Part shown: positions 33,618 through 43,103 of the stretch, one piece after another | Layout: each line of letters starts with the position of its first letter | Numbering within the stretch: position 1 is the first letter of the stretch | Virus record (IMG/VR): IMGVR_UViG_3300017779_004709 | Location: 27,361 to 91,360 of that record | Origin: a virus | Reading direction: 5' to 3' (one strand) | DNA: 64,000 nt | Translations under genes and position numbers: made by a program | The notes under the pieces: model-generated | What the model was told of the DNA's origin: nothing | Databases searched by the model: none | The model's input: only the letters and a program-made list of their open reading frames with translations

Positions 33618-34411
33618 TGAAAAAGGTTTTTGTAGCATTAGCAGATAAAAAATTTATAGAACACACTAAGAGTTTGTTTCATAGTGCCAAAGTAGATGGT
33701 GAGTGGGATGGTGATTTTGTGCTGATTGTTCCTGAAGAAGATAGAGGTACATTTGATGAAAAAGAATTTACGGACAAGGGAGTAGAAATTTTTTTTGGTA
33801 AAAACTTACCTGGTAATCCAAGTGCACATTATTACAAATATTATTTGTGGACAGAGTATTTTAAAAAATGGGATTGGATTTTCTATTGTGATGTAGATGT
33901 ATTATTTTTTAATAAGATAAATTTTGATTTAACTAATAGAAAAAAAGATATTTTATATACCAACGATTGTAATGGAACTAAACTTAATGAACAATTTAAA
34001 AAAGATGAGATGACCGATAAGTGGTCAGATTTACCATCCTTTCAGAGTTGTTTTATGTTATTTCATAAGAATCTAATACAAGATAATATATTTGATAACT
34101 TATTAAAATTACATTATGAATATTATGTTTATTATGATTTAATATTGGATGGGTTGACCGAAGAACAATCTATTTTAAATGTAGGATTTTTAGATAAATG
34201 GGAAGAGCTTGGGGGTGAGTTTTTAAATGCTTATCCAAGAGCACAAGAAGTGAAATGGGAAACAGAGAAAATGAAAACTCCCTATCAAGACACGAGAGAT
34301 TATAAATCTGAAGGTGTTACTGCATTACATTTTTATCAATTTTTTCAACCTTGGTCGGAACATAATTTAAGATTTAATCCGATATGGAAAAAGTATAATG
34401 AACAATTTTGA
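33617..34411 (+). CDS. Glycosyltransferase, GT8-like (DXD)
   Basis: 264 residues. WDWIFYCDVDVLFFNKI contains the DVD metal-binding motif in the context seen in GT8 or nucleotide-sugar GT-A enzymes; FQSCFMLFHKNLIQDNIFD and ALHFYQFFQPWSEH with a possible metal His follow. Probably transfers a hexose from a nucleotide sugar. It overlaps the MORN-like repeat gene by 14 bases. Confidence 0.7.
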   Translation: MKKVFVALADKKFIEHTKSLFHSAKVDGEWDGDFVLIVPEEDRGTFDEKEFTDKGVEIFFGKNLPGNPSAHYYKYYLWTEYFKKWDWIFYCDVDVLFFNKINFDLTNRKKDILYTNDCNGTKLNEQFKKDEMTDKWSDLPSFQSCFMLFHKNLIQDNIFDNLLKLHYEYYVYYDLILDGLTEEQSILNVGFLDKWEELGGEFLNAYPRAQEVKWETEKMKTPYQDTRDYKSEGVTALHFYQFFQPWSEHNLRFNPIWKKYNEQF

Positions 34412-36101
34412 TAATCATATCATAAGTTTAGAGAGTCGTGATCACGAGTATTATCATCCAAATGGTGAAGTGTGGCAAAAATATTCAGTTATAAATGGTG
34501 TTTTAGAAGGAGAATATTCAGAATTCCATGCTAATGGTAATATAATGAAAAATGGTATTTATGAGAATGGTAAAAAACAAAGAAGATGGACTTGTTGGCA
34601 CGACAACGGAAAGATTTGGTATATAAATTCGTATTTAGATGGTATATTACATGGAGAGTGTAGTTCATATAGAGGTGATGGTGGGATAGAGTTTAAAGGT
34701 GAATACAATAACGGAATAAAATGTGGAGAATGGGAAATAAATCACGATAATGGTAATAGAGATGAACATGGAAGTTTTAAAGACGGATTAAAAGATGGGG
34801 TATGGCATAGATATCACTATGAAACAGGTAACAAATACTACGAATCAGAATTTGTAAAGGATAAAGAAATAGGACTGAAAACAGAGTATTACTTGGGTGG
34901 AGAATTAAGAAGGAAGTTTTATATAGAAGATTCTATAAAAAATGGGGAATACATTGAGTATGATAAAACAAGTGGTAAGGTTTGTCAAGAGGGATTTTAC
35001 AAAAACGATAAAATAAGCGGTGAATGGAAAGTTTATTATTCACACAATAATATTTGTTCCATACAAAATTATACTGAAGGTATTTTGAATGGAGACTCAA
35101 CTGAATTTTATGAAACAGGTGAAAAGAGACTTGAATCATTTTATGTGTTTGGAAAGTTAACTAATGATTGGATTCACTTTTATGAAAGTGGTGCAATTAG
35201 AGAAAAGACTACTTATAAAAATAATAAGATTCACGGAGATTATATATCTTTCCACGAAAATCGTGCTGAATGGCAAAAAACGAAATATGAAAATGGAAAA
35301 ATTGTAGGTCAGTATTTGGAGTTTTTTCCAAATGGGGTTTTAAATGCAGAGGGAAATTATCATAATGGGCGGAAAACAGGTGAATGGACTTTTCATTATG
35401 ACGATGGTGATGTTCAAAGTATAAGTAATTATGAAGATAACAAAAGGAATGGATTGACAACAAATTATCATCGAGACTCAAAGAAATCATCTGAGGGTGA
35501 GTATAAAAATGGTAAAAAGGTAGGAGAGTGGGAATACATATCTTGGGATGATGAGGTTGATACTAAAAATTATGTTAATGGAATACAGGTAGGTAAATGG
35601 AGAAGTTTAGATAGTGATGGAAAATTATTGTTTTCAGGTTTGTTAGATTCGGATGGGGTAGAGTTAGAGAAAACCACATATCATTTACACAACCAACAAG
35701 TTCACATACAAGAAAAGAAAAAACGAATTAACAAGTCAGGAAAAAGTAAGTTGGTAATGAGAGAAGAATATAATTCAACTGGAGTTAGAACAGAATTATT
35801 AAAGGTTGATTTGAAAACCGATACATCAAATCATAAATCTTGGTTTAATCACGGAGTACTAAAAAAAGAACACAAAATAAAAAACGGTAAATATATAGGT
35901 AACTATTTAGAAAAATTTGCTAACGATACTACCAGAGGAAAGGGTGTTATGAAAGATGGAGAAATGGATGGTAAATGGACATTTTGGCACCACAATGGAC
36001 AAAAAGAGTGTGAGGTTATCTGTAAAAATGGAGAACTTATTAAGGGCACAGTTTGGGACGATGATGGGAATGTGAAAGAAGGCACAAGGTTTAATTTCTA
36101 A
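34398..36101 (+). CDS. Giant MORN_2/YwqK-like repeat protein, copy 1
   Basis: 567 residues made almost wholly of repeats of about 22-23 residues with the pattern G-E-W-x-x-Y-x-x-N-G ... Y-x-N-G-K. Examples are GIKCGEWEINHDNG, GRKTGEWTFHYDDG and GEMDGKWTFWHHNG. By eye there are around 20 units. MORN_2 repeats form an elongated beta sheet; the bacterial YwqK label as an antitoxin is not well founded. No signal peptide is seen. The long rod could be a binding scaffold or a virion fibre part (inference). A shorter relative follows after one base. Confidence 0.78.
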   Translation: MNNFDNHIISLESRDHEYYHPNGEVWQKYSVINGVLEGEYSEFHANGNIMKNGIYENGKKQRRWTCWHDNGKIWYINSYLDGILHGECSSYRGDGGIEFKGEYNNGIKCGEWEINHDNGNRDEHGSFKDGLKDGVWHRYHYETGNKYYESEFVKDKEIGLKTEYYLGGELRRKFYIEDSIKNGEYIEYDKTSGKVCQEGFYKNDKISGEWKVYYSHNNICSIQNYTEGILNGDSTEFYETGEKRLESFYVFGKLTNDWIHFYESGAIREKTTYKNNKIHGDYISFHENRAEWQKTKYENGKIVGQYLEFFPNGVLNAEGNYHNGRKTGEWTFHYDDGDVQSISNYEDNKRNGLTTNYHRDSKKSSEGEYKNGKKVGEWEYISWDDEVDTKNYVNGIQVGKWRSLDSDGKLLFSGLLDSDGVELEKTTYHLHNQQVHIQEKKKRINKSGKSKLVMREEYNSTGVRTELLKVDLKTDTSNHKSWFNHGVLKKEHKIKNGKYIGNYLEKFANDTTRGKGVMKDGEMDGKWTFWHHNGQKECEVICKNGELIKGTVWDDDGNVKEGTRFNF

Positions 36102-36102
36102 A

Positions 36103-37353
36103 ATGAATTATAAAAAAATTCCTGATAACGATAATGCTATAATGATAGATGGAAAAGTCGTGATGTCATTTGATCCACGATACAAAGAATATCTGAAATG
36201 GAAAAATGATAATCCAGAACTTGAAGAGCAATTAGTTGATGAATTAGATTTAAAGATAGGTATAGCTAAACGATATAATAATGGTGCACCACATAAAGAG
36301 GATTCACCATTACAAAAGTTATTTTCTCATAGTGTTCAAGTTTGGACTTGGTATGACAAGGGTGGTAATTTAATTTTAAAGTCTGAAATGCAAAGGGATG
36401 TAAATCATGGAAAGCAATATGCATATTTCTCCAATGGTAATCTTAAATCTGAAATAGAATACATCGAAGGTAAGAAGAATGGTAAGTTTATCGAATGGAA
36501 TTCTGAAAAAGTAAAAATTATGGAAGGGGAATATAAAAATGAAAAACGAGTGGGTGAGTGGTTGTTTAATTATGACTCTGGTAAGCCAAAATGGATAGGT
36601 CAGTATAAAAATGATGTTATAGTTGAGGAATTGATACAATATGAAGAAAGTGGTAATATCCTATCGGTAGAAAATTTTAAAGATGGTAAACTTAATGGAC
36701 CTTTTGAATATTTTCAGAACGGAAAACTCCGTGAGGTAGGTCATATGGTGGATAACAAAAAAAATGGAGAAGTTAAAGCATATTGGGTAAATCAAAATTT
36801 AAAAAGAATTGAAAATTTTAAAATGGGTATAGCAGAAGGGGAATTTAAAGAGTTCTTTATTGGTGGAACTTTGATGAGTTCTGGTAAAACTAAGTTAGGA
36901 TTACCGAGAGGAACTTGGCAGTGGTATTATGAAAATGAAAAACTAAAAAGAGAAATGGTTTATACAGATGGAGTTCGTACAAAAAGCAGTGAATGGGATA
37001 AGAAGGGTAATATGTTATACGAACAAGAATGGAAAGGTAACATTCAACATGGTTCGTGTAAATATTGGAATATTCACGGATTGTTAGTTAAAAATTATAA
37101 TTATAGAAATGGTAAACTACATGGTAAGTTTACTGATTATTATCAAACAGGAGTTAATAGGTCAAGTGGTAATATGAAATATGATATGATGCAAGGAGAT
37201 TGGACTTTTTGGTTTCATAACGGAAAAAAGGAAGTAAGTTGTACCTTTAATCTTGGTACACCAACTGGAACTGCTAAAATATGGCACGATAATGGTACTC
37301 TTAAAAAAGTAATTAATGAAGAATGGTCACAATGGGATTCACACAAGTTATGA
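36103..37353 (+). CDS. MORN_2/YwqK-like repeat protein, copy 2
   Basis: 416 residues. The first 80 residues differ (FDPRYKEYLKWKNDNPELEEQ), then repeats such as GKQYAYFSNGNLKSEIEYI, EKRVGEWLFNYDSG and MMQGDWTFWFHNGKKE run to the end. Likely arose by duplication with the gene before it, then diverged. The stop overlaps the next glycosyltransferase start by four bases, tying the repeat proteins to the glycan cassette. Confidence 0.76.
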   Translation: MNYKKIPDNDNAIMIDGKVVMSFDPRYKEYLKWKNDNPELEEQLVDELDLKIGIAKRYNNGAPHKEDSPLQKLFSHSVQVWTWYDKGGNLILKSEMQRDVNHGKQYAYFSNGNLKSEIEYIEGKKNGKFIEWNSEKVKIMEGEYKNEKRVGEWLFNYDSGKPKWIGQYKNDVIVEELIQYEESGNILSVENFKDGKLNGPFEYFQNGKLREVGHMVDNKKNGEVKAYWVNQNLKRIENFKMGIAEGEFKEFFIGGTLMSSGKTKLGLPRGTWQWYYENEKLKREMVYTDGVRTKSSEWDKKGNMLYEQEWKGNIQHGSCKYWNIHGLLVKNYNYRNGKLHGKFTDYYQTGVNRSSGNMKYDMMQGDWTFWFHNGKKEVSCTFNLGTPTGTAKIWHDNGTLKKVINEEWSQWDSHKL

Positions 37354-38090
37354 AATCATATGTAATATATTTACCTAAGTTGAAATTGAGTAAAGATTCT
37401 GCACTAAATGTAATTAAAGTTGCAAAAGAAGTTGGTGGAATTGATGTAAATTTATGGGAAGGGGTAGATAAATTTAACTCTGAGGATTTACTTGATAAAT
37501 ATGATTATAATCCTGATATGAATAGATTTGTATCGTTTAGTAATTTTGAATCAGCTCTTGGATGTTTCTTTTCACACCACTCGTTATGGGAAGAATCGGT
37601 TAGGACTAATGAGAGAATAATGATATTAGAACACGACGCGATATTTTACAAAAAATTTGTTGATTGTGAATTTGAGGGTGTTTTAAATATTGGAAGTCCG
37701 TTATGGGGAAAGAGAGATTGGAAACAAACTTCTGATGGACTACACGAGAGAAATTGTAAAAATGAACACGACTTGTTTCATTCTGGTCATCCAGATTTCT
37801 GTCAATGTGATACACAATTTCTACATGGTGCACATGCATATATAGTTACACCTAAAGTATCTAAAATGTTATTAGAAAAGGCAAATATGGAAATAGTACC
37901 AGCAGATTGTTTTATAGAATCACATAAAGATGCAAATATCAGTATACCTGTGGCAGATTATTTACCACATTGTGTAAAACAAGTTCAAGAGTTTTCATTG
38001 ATACAAAATGAAATGGAAATACATTGGTGGTGGAAGATTAGAGATAAATTTTTACACGGAGAAAAAGCTTGGAGAAATTATGAAAGATAA
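37350..38090 (+). CDS. Glycosyltransferase, GT25-like
   Basis: 246 residues from ATG 37350. GCFFSHHSLWEESVRTNERIMILEHDAIF is the core GT25 (LPS/collagen-type) pattern: a G-C-x-x-S-H block followed by the ExD donor motif. FLHGAHAYIVTPKVSKMLLEKA matches the later family block. GT25 enzymes add galactose or related sugars to lipopolysaccharide or protein. The next gene starts within its last 11 bases. Confidence 0.78.
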   Translation: MKSYVIYLPKLKLSKDSALNVIKVAKEVGGIDVNLWEGVDKFNSEDLLDKYDYNPDMNRFVSFSNFESALGCFFSHHSLWEESVRTNERIMILEHDAIFYKKFVDCEFEGVLNIGSPLWGKRDWKQTSDGLHERNCKNEHDLFHSGHPDFCQCDTQFLHGAHAYIVTPKVSKMLLEKANMEIVPADCFIESHKDANISIPVADYLPHCVKQVQEFSLIQNEMEIHWWWKIRDKFLHGEKAWRNYER

Positions 38091-39006
38091 AATGATAAGT
38101 TTTATTGTACCTTTTTTTACGATAGAAAAAGATAAACATTTAAACTTAAACGAAAAAGAAGATATGTGGCCAGAAAATAATTCATCAAATATTATTTTTT
38201 CTACCATTAAAACTATTAAGAATATAAACACACTAAAGTGTAAAAAAGAAATTATAATAGTTGATAATAGTCATACATTTCCTGATTTAAAGTTACCTAA
38301 TGTCAGAGTAATAAAAGGATGGCAGGCACTACAACTTAAAGAACTTGAAAAAATACCTGAGTTCATGAATCATAGAGATATACAATTGAGTTTGGATAAT
38401 TTTGGTTGTCAAACTATGTGGGCGTCAATGGCATTTCATTTAGGTATACATGAGTCGAAGGGAGATTATATTGTACTACAACATAACGATACATTTTATC
38501 ATAGGGATTGTATTGATGAAATGATTGCACAACTCGATGAAGAAGAACTTGAATATATAGCAGTTGATAATAAGAAGATATGGTTGTCTACTTATTTATT
38601 AAATAAAGAATTTTTAAATAAATATATTCAAGAATATGAAGATCAAAAAATGGTTATAAAGCCCGAAAGTGGTGGATATGTGAGAACAGAGAAAATAGGT
38701 TTTGCAGATGCGTATTTTTTCCTATGTAAGAGAAAGTTCTTTGATAATTATAATGTAGATTGGTATTACGGTGATACAAATCATGGTGCTACTATCTATT
38801 GTCTTTATAACAATTTAAAGTATCTACACTTAGGACCATTTTATGATAATCCTAATTTCAAAACATTGGATACCTTACACACATATGATTACAAAGACAA
38901 ACCATTTTTAACTCACCTAAAAGGTGGATTTTCAGAGAATAAAATGTCATCTAAGGATTTTGAAGATGAATTTAATAGTTACTTAAAGGAATTAAAAAAT
39001 GCATAA
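38080..39006 (+). CDS. Glycosyltransferase, GT2-like
   Basis: 308 residues from ATG 38080 (GGAG five bases upstream; ATG 38092 is possible). ISFIVPFFTIEKDKH opens like GT2 enzymes; KKEIIIVDNSH, SKGDYIVLQHNDTFYHRDCIDEMI (with ND in place of DD/DXD) and YFFLCKRKFFDNY complete the pattern. The weaker donor motif leaves activity open. Last gene of the glycosyltransferase run in cargo island A. Confidence 0.68.
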   Translation: MKDKMISFIVPFFTIEKDKHLNLNEKEDMWPENNSSNIIFSTIKTIKNINTLKCKKEIIIVDNSHTFPDLKLPNVRVIKGWQALQLKELEKIPEFMNHRDIQLSLDNFGCQTMWASMAFHLGIHESKGDYIVLQHNDTFYHRDCIDEMIAQLDEEELEYIAVDNKKIWLSTYLLNKEFLNKYIQEYEDQKMVIKPESGGYVRTEKIGFADAYFFLCKRKFFDNYNVDWYYGDTNHGATIYCLYNNLKYLHLGPFYDNPNFKTLDTLHTYDYKDKPFLTHLKGGFSENKMSSKDFEDEFNSYLKELKNA

Positions 39007-39919
39007 TGAACATACCCTATGGGTAGAAAAGTATCGGCCTTCAACACTCGACACTTATATTGGTAATGACCAATTAAAAAGTAAAGTCGCAGTGTATTTG
39101 GAGAGTGGAGACTTACCACATCTTTTACTATATGGAAAGGCTGGTACAGGTAAGACCACTCTCGCAAAACTACTCGTTAATAATATAGATTGTGATTATC
39201 TTTATATTAACGCGTCAGATGAGAACAATGTAGAAACCGTAAGAACAAAGGTTAAGAGTTTCGCCTCCACTATGGGATTCAAGGATTACAAGGTTATAAT
39301 CTTGGATGAGTGTGATTACATCACACCAAACGCCCAAGCCGCACTTCGTAACCTAATGGAAACATTTAGTAAACATTGTAGATTCATCTTGACTTGTAAT
39401 TTTGTCGAGAGAATTATTGATCCGATTCAATCTCGGTGTCAGGCATTTCAAGTAATTCCACCAAACAAACAAGATGTAGCGAAACATCTACATAATATTT
39501 TGACACAAGAGAACATAAATTATGAAAGAGAAGATTTAGGTTTATTAGTCAATAGTGGTTATCCCGATATAAGACGAGTTATCAATGGTGCCCAAAGACA
39601 ATCAGTTGAAGGTATACTAACGATTGATAAACAGAGTATTGTGGAGAACGATTATAAATTAAAATTATTAAAGATTTTAGAAACCCAAGATAAAAAGAGT
39701 GCATTCAACAACATTCGTCAGTTGGTTGCCGACTCAAAGGTTACGGATTTTGCTGATTTATTTCGACTTCTATATGATGAAGTTGATACTTATGGTAAAG
39801 GACATATTGCCGCCTGTATCTTGGTTATTGCAAAATATGAATTAAGTGATGCACAAGTGGTTGATAAGGAAATCAACGCGATGGCAATGTTAATAGAGTT
39901 ATTAGGAATCATAAAATAA
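38999..39919 (+). CDS. 44: Clamp loader ATPase (T4 gp44 / RFC small subunit type)
   Basis: 306 residues (T4 gp44 has 319). Opens and loads the gp45 ring. LWVEKYRPSTLDTYIGN at the N-terminus, Walker A GKAGTGKTTLAK, Walker B VIILDECDYITPNAQAALRNLME, sensor 1 FILTCNFVERII and the SRC motif IQSRCQAF are all present. It overlaps a glycosyltransferase by eight bases, so a replication gene is embedded in cargo. Partner clamp at 22305, probable small subunit at 53537. Confidence 0.93.
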   Translation: MHNEHTLWVEKYRPSTLDTYIGNDQLKSKVAVYLESGDLPHLLLYGKAGTGKTTLAKLLVNNIDCDYLYINASDENNVETVRTKVKSFASTMGFKDYKVIILDECDYITPNAQAALRNLMETFSKHCRFILTCNFVERIIDPIQSRCQAFQVIPPNKQDVAKHLHNILTQENINYEREDLGLLVNSGYPDIRRVINGAQRQSVEGILTIDKQSIVENDYKLKLLKILETQDKKSAFNNIRQLVADSKVTDFADLFRLLYDEVDTYGKGHIAACILVIAKYELSDAQVVDKEINAMAMLIELLGIIK

Positions 39920-39930
39920 AAGGAGTCGTA

Positions 39931-40143
39931 ATGTATTACGAAGCACAAGTTGTATTTACTGAAGAAATAGACACTAAAAATGGAGTTAAGGAAAAGAAAG
40001 TCCGACGCAACTATTTAGTAGAATGTGATTCAGTATCAGTAGCAGAAGCAAGAGTAACTGAATTTTTAAAAGATTCAGCATTTTTCTTCGAGGTAAAGGT
40101 AGCGAAAGAATCTAAGATAGTAGACGTAGTGGAAGCATCATGA
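39931..40143 (+). CDS. Small protein, DUF4494-like, 70 aa
   Basis: Opens MYYEAQVVFTEEIDTKNG and continues KKVRRNYLVECDSVSVAEARVTEFL, a pattern I associate with DUF4494, a small protein family common in Bacteroidota and their phages. GGAG upstream. Function unknown. Overlaps the ClpP gene by four bases. Confidence 0.55.
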   Translation: MYYEAQVVFTEEIDTKNGVKEKKVRRNYLVECDSVSVAEARVTEFLKDSAFFFEVKVAKESKIVDVVEAS

Positions 40144-40742
40144 ACGGAAAATATTGGGGTGAAAAGAAAACGCCAGTCCGTACGGCAACACAAAATGGTA
40201 ATACCGACAAGCACATTTCGGTTCAAGAAAATAAAATCTATTACTACTCAAGTGTAAACAGAGATAGTGCAGTAGAACTAAACAAGAAGATTGCAGAATT
40301 AGAATCTAAGAGTTTATCCTTATCAAATAGTTTAGATATTGATGCTCCTCCTGTAAAAATAATGATAAATTCAGGTGGTGGTTCTATTGTGGCAGGTATA
40401 TCATCTATGGACACCATAATAAGAAGTAAAGTTCCAATTCATACTTATGTGGATGGATTTGCAGCAAGTGCAGCAACATTCTTATCGGTAGTTGGAACTC
40501 ACAGACTTATGAGTAGAAATTCTTATATGTTAATCCACCAACTCTCAAGTAGTTTTTGGGGAACATATGCTAACTTTGAAGATGAAAAACAAAATCTCGA
40601 CTTGATGATGAAAACCATAAAGGATGTGTATAAGAAGTATACTAAAGTTCCTATGAAAGAACTAAATAGTATACTGAAACACGATTTACTATGGGACGCT
40701 CAAAAATGTTTAGATATGGGAATGATTGATCAGATAATATAA
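40140..40742 (+). CDS. clpP: ClpP-like serine protease, copy 1
   Basis: 200 residues. Catalytic triad visible: S110 in DGFAASAATF, H133 in YMLIHQLSS and D182 in KHDLLWDA; INSGGGSIVAGISSMDTI is the substrate-binding glycine strand. No ClpX/ClpA is encoded in the window, so it would use a host unfoldase or act alone. In many phages ClpP-like enzymes serve as capsid proteases, but no structural genes surround it. A second, divergent ClpP is at 56094. Confidence 0.87.
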   Translation: MNGKYWGEKKTPVRTATQNGNTDKHISVQENKIYYYSSVNRDSAVELNKKIAELESKSLSLSNSLDIDAPPVKIMINSGGGSIVAGISSMDTIIRSKVPIHTYVDGFAASAATFLSVVGTHRLMSRNSYMLIHQLSSSFWGTYANFEDEKQNLDLMMKTIKDVYKKYTKVPMKELNSILKHDLLWDAQKCLDMGMIDQII

Positions 40743-41815
40743 TGAAACCACTTTTATCACAATGTTTGATTGGTTATAAGTTTGGTAGAGTGAATGTAGA
40801 TAAAGATTATTTTCTTTGTTGTAGAATTCCACCGATAGGCAATTTTAATGAAGATGGTACTTATAAAGAATTTTGGAATTCTAAAAAATATAATGATTTA
40901 CGGAAAAAATTAAAATATAATTTAGAGAAACAGTCTGCTGAGTGGGATAACCTTTGTTATGAGTGTCCACATTATGTGGAAAATAAAATGTTATCTGAGA
41001 GTGGAGAAATTGTAGATGATTTACCAAAAACAGGACCAAAGACGTTTGATATTGAGGTAGGAAATCCTTGTAATCATAGATGTAATTTTTGTTGGTTTTG
41101 GTCTTATGATATGTTAGAAAATGATGGTCAATGGGATGGTTGGAAAGATTGGGCAAAAAAACAACTTGATTTAGAAACTTATATTTCGATAGTTGATGAT
41201 CTAAAAGAACTCGGTGGGTGTGAAGAAATTTCCATAAGTGGTGGTGGAGAACCATTTATTGTAAAAGATATTATGAAAATGATTGAACACACAAAGAAGT
41301 TAGGGTTTAAAGTTAAAATATTTACTAATTTCTCACGAGTCAATCATGACGATATTGATAATTTTATAAAATGGGGAGTAGATAGATTTGAAGTTAATAT
41401 TTCCGCTGGTACTGAAGAAACTTATTGTAAAACAAGAAAATTAAAATCTAAGGATTGGAATTTACTTATTGATAATCTTACTTATTTAAATGAAAAGAGA
41501 AAAGAATTAAATTTCACATCACCCATTAAATATGTGGTTATCGTAACTAAAGAAAATATAGAAGAAATAGATGAAATTTTTGAATTGGCAATTAAACTTG
41601 GATGTTATTTTATTGATTTTAGAGATTTAGTTTCTAACGGAGTTCATAACGGACAAGAGTTATTACCAAGTGAAAAGCAGGTGGAAGTTTTTAATAAAAA
41701 GTTTTTAATAAATGTAAAAAAGTATAATTTAAAGGAAGTTACTGATGAATATTATTATTATTCAAAGGAAAGAGATTTAGGAGTGTTCAATGAAAGTATT
41801 AGTTATAGGAGATAG
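40742..41815 (+). CDS. Radical SAM enzyme with N-terminal SPASM-like domain, copy 1
   Basis: 357 residues. The radical SAM cluster motif CNHRCNFC is at C110, C114, C117, unusually late, followed by ISISGGGEPFIVKD (SAM-binding GGE). Before it, residues 1-80 look like a SPASM auxiliary-cluster domain: C8, the CC pair at 26-27 in FLCCRIPPIGNF, FWNSKKYNDLRKKL, and LCYECPHY (C72, C75). SPASM domains normally follow the radical SAM core; here it precedes it. Such enzymes modify peptides or sugars. A paralogue with the same order is at 50075. The substrate is unknown. Confidence 0.82.
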   Translation: MKPLLSQCLIGYKFGRVNVDKDYFLCCRIPPIGNFNEDGTYKEFWNSKKYNDLRKKLKYNLEKQSAEWDNLCYECPHYVENKMLSESGEIVDDLPKTGPKTFDIEVGNPCNHRCNFCWFWSYDMLENDGQWDGWKDWAKKQLDLETYISIVDDLKELGGCEEISISGGGEPFIVKDIMKMIEHTKKLGFKVKIFTNFSRVNHDDIDNFIKWGVDRFEVNISAGTEETYCKTRKLKSKDWNLLIDNLTYLNEKRKELNFTSPIKYVVIVTKENIEEIDEIFELAIKLGCYFIDFRDLVSNGVHNGQELLPSEKQVEVFNKKFLINVKKYNLKEVTDEYYYYSKERDLGVFNESISYRR

Positions 41816-42578
41816 TTGTAAAGATGTATTTGTGTATGGTGATATTACACGAATAAGTCCAGAGGCACCAGTACCCGTATTTGTTCCAACAGATACAGAA
41901 AAAAATGATGGTATGGCTCGTAATGTTTCACATAATGTAGAGGCATTAGAAATGCACATTTCTACCATTACAAATAAAAATGGTATTGTCAAAAAACGAT
42001 ATGTGGATAATCGTAGTGGTCAAATGGTATTGAGAGTTGATGAACATGATTATTGTGATAGAATAGATAGAAAAGTTTTAGAAGGTATACGAGATAATAA
42101 ATGTACACCACACTTTGGTTCTGAGACAAATGTTGATGCGATTATCATATCAGATTATTGTAAGGGATTTTTAGAAGAAGAAGATATTCAATTTATTTGT
42201 AATAATAATAAAAATGTTTTTGTTGATACTAAGAAACAACTCGGTGATTTTATTTTAAATGCAGATTTTATTAAAATAAATGAGTTAGAGTATCAAAAAA
42301 ATCACGATGTGTTATCCGATGAAGAATTCAAAGATAAACTAATAGTTACTTTAGGTAGTAAGGGATGTAGATATAGAAATACAGTATATTCTGTTCCCGA
42401 AGTACCAGTTAGGGATGTAAGTGGTGCAGGTGATACATTTCTTGCTGGTTTGGTTCGTGGGTATTTAGATACGGGTAGCATAGTTGAGGGAATAAGATTT
42501 GCACAAAAATGTACTACAATAGTGGTACAGAAACACGGAGTTGCAACCGTAGAATTAAAGGAGTTACAAAATGGCTAA
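41790..42578 (+). CDS. PfkB-family sugar kinase (HldE/RfaE kinase-like)
   Basis: 262 residues, shorter than usual (about 310). VLVIGDSCKDVFVYGDITRISPEAPVPVF matches the start of the heptose-7-phosphate kinase domain; DAIIISDYCKGFL and the C-terminal DVSGAGDTFLAGLVRG with catalytic Asp are typical PfkB. The HldE-like start suggests ADP-heptose or similar LPS sugar precursor synthesis, in keeping with the glycosyltransferases nearby. It overlaps the radical SAM gene by 26 bases. Confidence 0.8.
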   Translation: MKVLVIGDSCKDVFVYGDITRISPEAPVPVFVPTDTEKNDGMARNVSHNVEALEMHISTITNKNGIVKKRYVDNRSGQMVLRVDEHDYCDRIDRKVLEGIRDNKCTPHFGSETNVDAIIISDYCKGFLEEEDIQFICNNNKNVFVDTKKQLGDFILNADFIKINELEYQKNHDVLSDEEFKDKLIVTLGSKGCRYRNTVYSVPEVPVRDVSGAGDTFLAGLVRGYLDTGSIVEGIRFAQKCTTIVVQKHGVATVELKELQNG

Positions 42579-42870
42579 AAGAAAATTACCACCACAAGGT
42601 TCACAACCACAACATCAAGTTGATTTATCAAAGGCAGAAACTTTAAAGTGTGAGGCCTGTGGAAATTATCTTTTCATCACATCAAACGTGATTAAGAGAA
42701 TTTCTGCAATAATGTCACCAACAGGACAAGAGGCAATGGTTCCTGTTCAAGTATATAGTTGTGGAAATTGTGGAAAAGTTCCAAAGATTTTTATGCAAGG
42801 TGCTGGTCTTGATACGATAGAAGAACAACCCAAAGAGGATTCGCTATCTCGACCTGACCTTATGGGATAA
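42571..42870 (+). CDS. Small zinc-ribbon protein, 99 aa
   Basis: Two cysteine knuckles, LKCEACGNYLF and YSCGNCGKVPK about 34 residues apart, make a classic zinc ribbon; a Pro/Gln-rich N-terminus precedes it. Overlaps the kinase by eight bases and the next gene by one. Possibly a nucleic-acid or protein adaptor; function unknown. Confidence 0.65.
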   Translation: MAKRKLPPQGSQPQHQVDLSKAETLKCEACGNYLFITSNVIKRISAIMSPTGQEAMVPVQVYSCGNCGKVPKIFMQGAGLDTIEEQPKEDSLSRPDLMG

Positions 42871-43103
42871 TGTCTTTAAATTTACTTGGACATTATATTT
42901 GGAAAAGAATCCAAAAAGATAATACAGATAACAGAAACATTAAACATAAACCGAGAGAAAGTATGACAGGACTTTATATAGGACCATCTGATATTCAAAG
43001 GTATGTAAATGATTACCTCAACTATGGTATTGATTATACAGGAGATGATAATATATCTGCTGAAGATAGAATAGAAAAGTATTGGGATGATTCCGATGGT
43101 TAA
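42870..43103 (+). CDS. Unknown small protein, 77 aa
   Basis: Acidic C-terminal half (YTGDDNISAEDRIEKYWDDSDG), basic N-terminal half. No recognised motif. Start overlaps the zinc-ribbon stop by one base (TAATG). Confidence 0.55.
   Translation: MSLNLLGHYIWKRIQKDNTDNRNIKHKPRESMTGLYIGPSDIQRYVNDYLNYGIDYTGDDNISAEDRIEKYWDDSDG

Noticed and set aside
34398-37353. Toxin-antitoxin system based on YwqK-like repeats
   Set aside because: No toxin partner is adjacent, and the repeat label as antitoxin has little experimental basis. A scaffold reading is safer.
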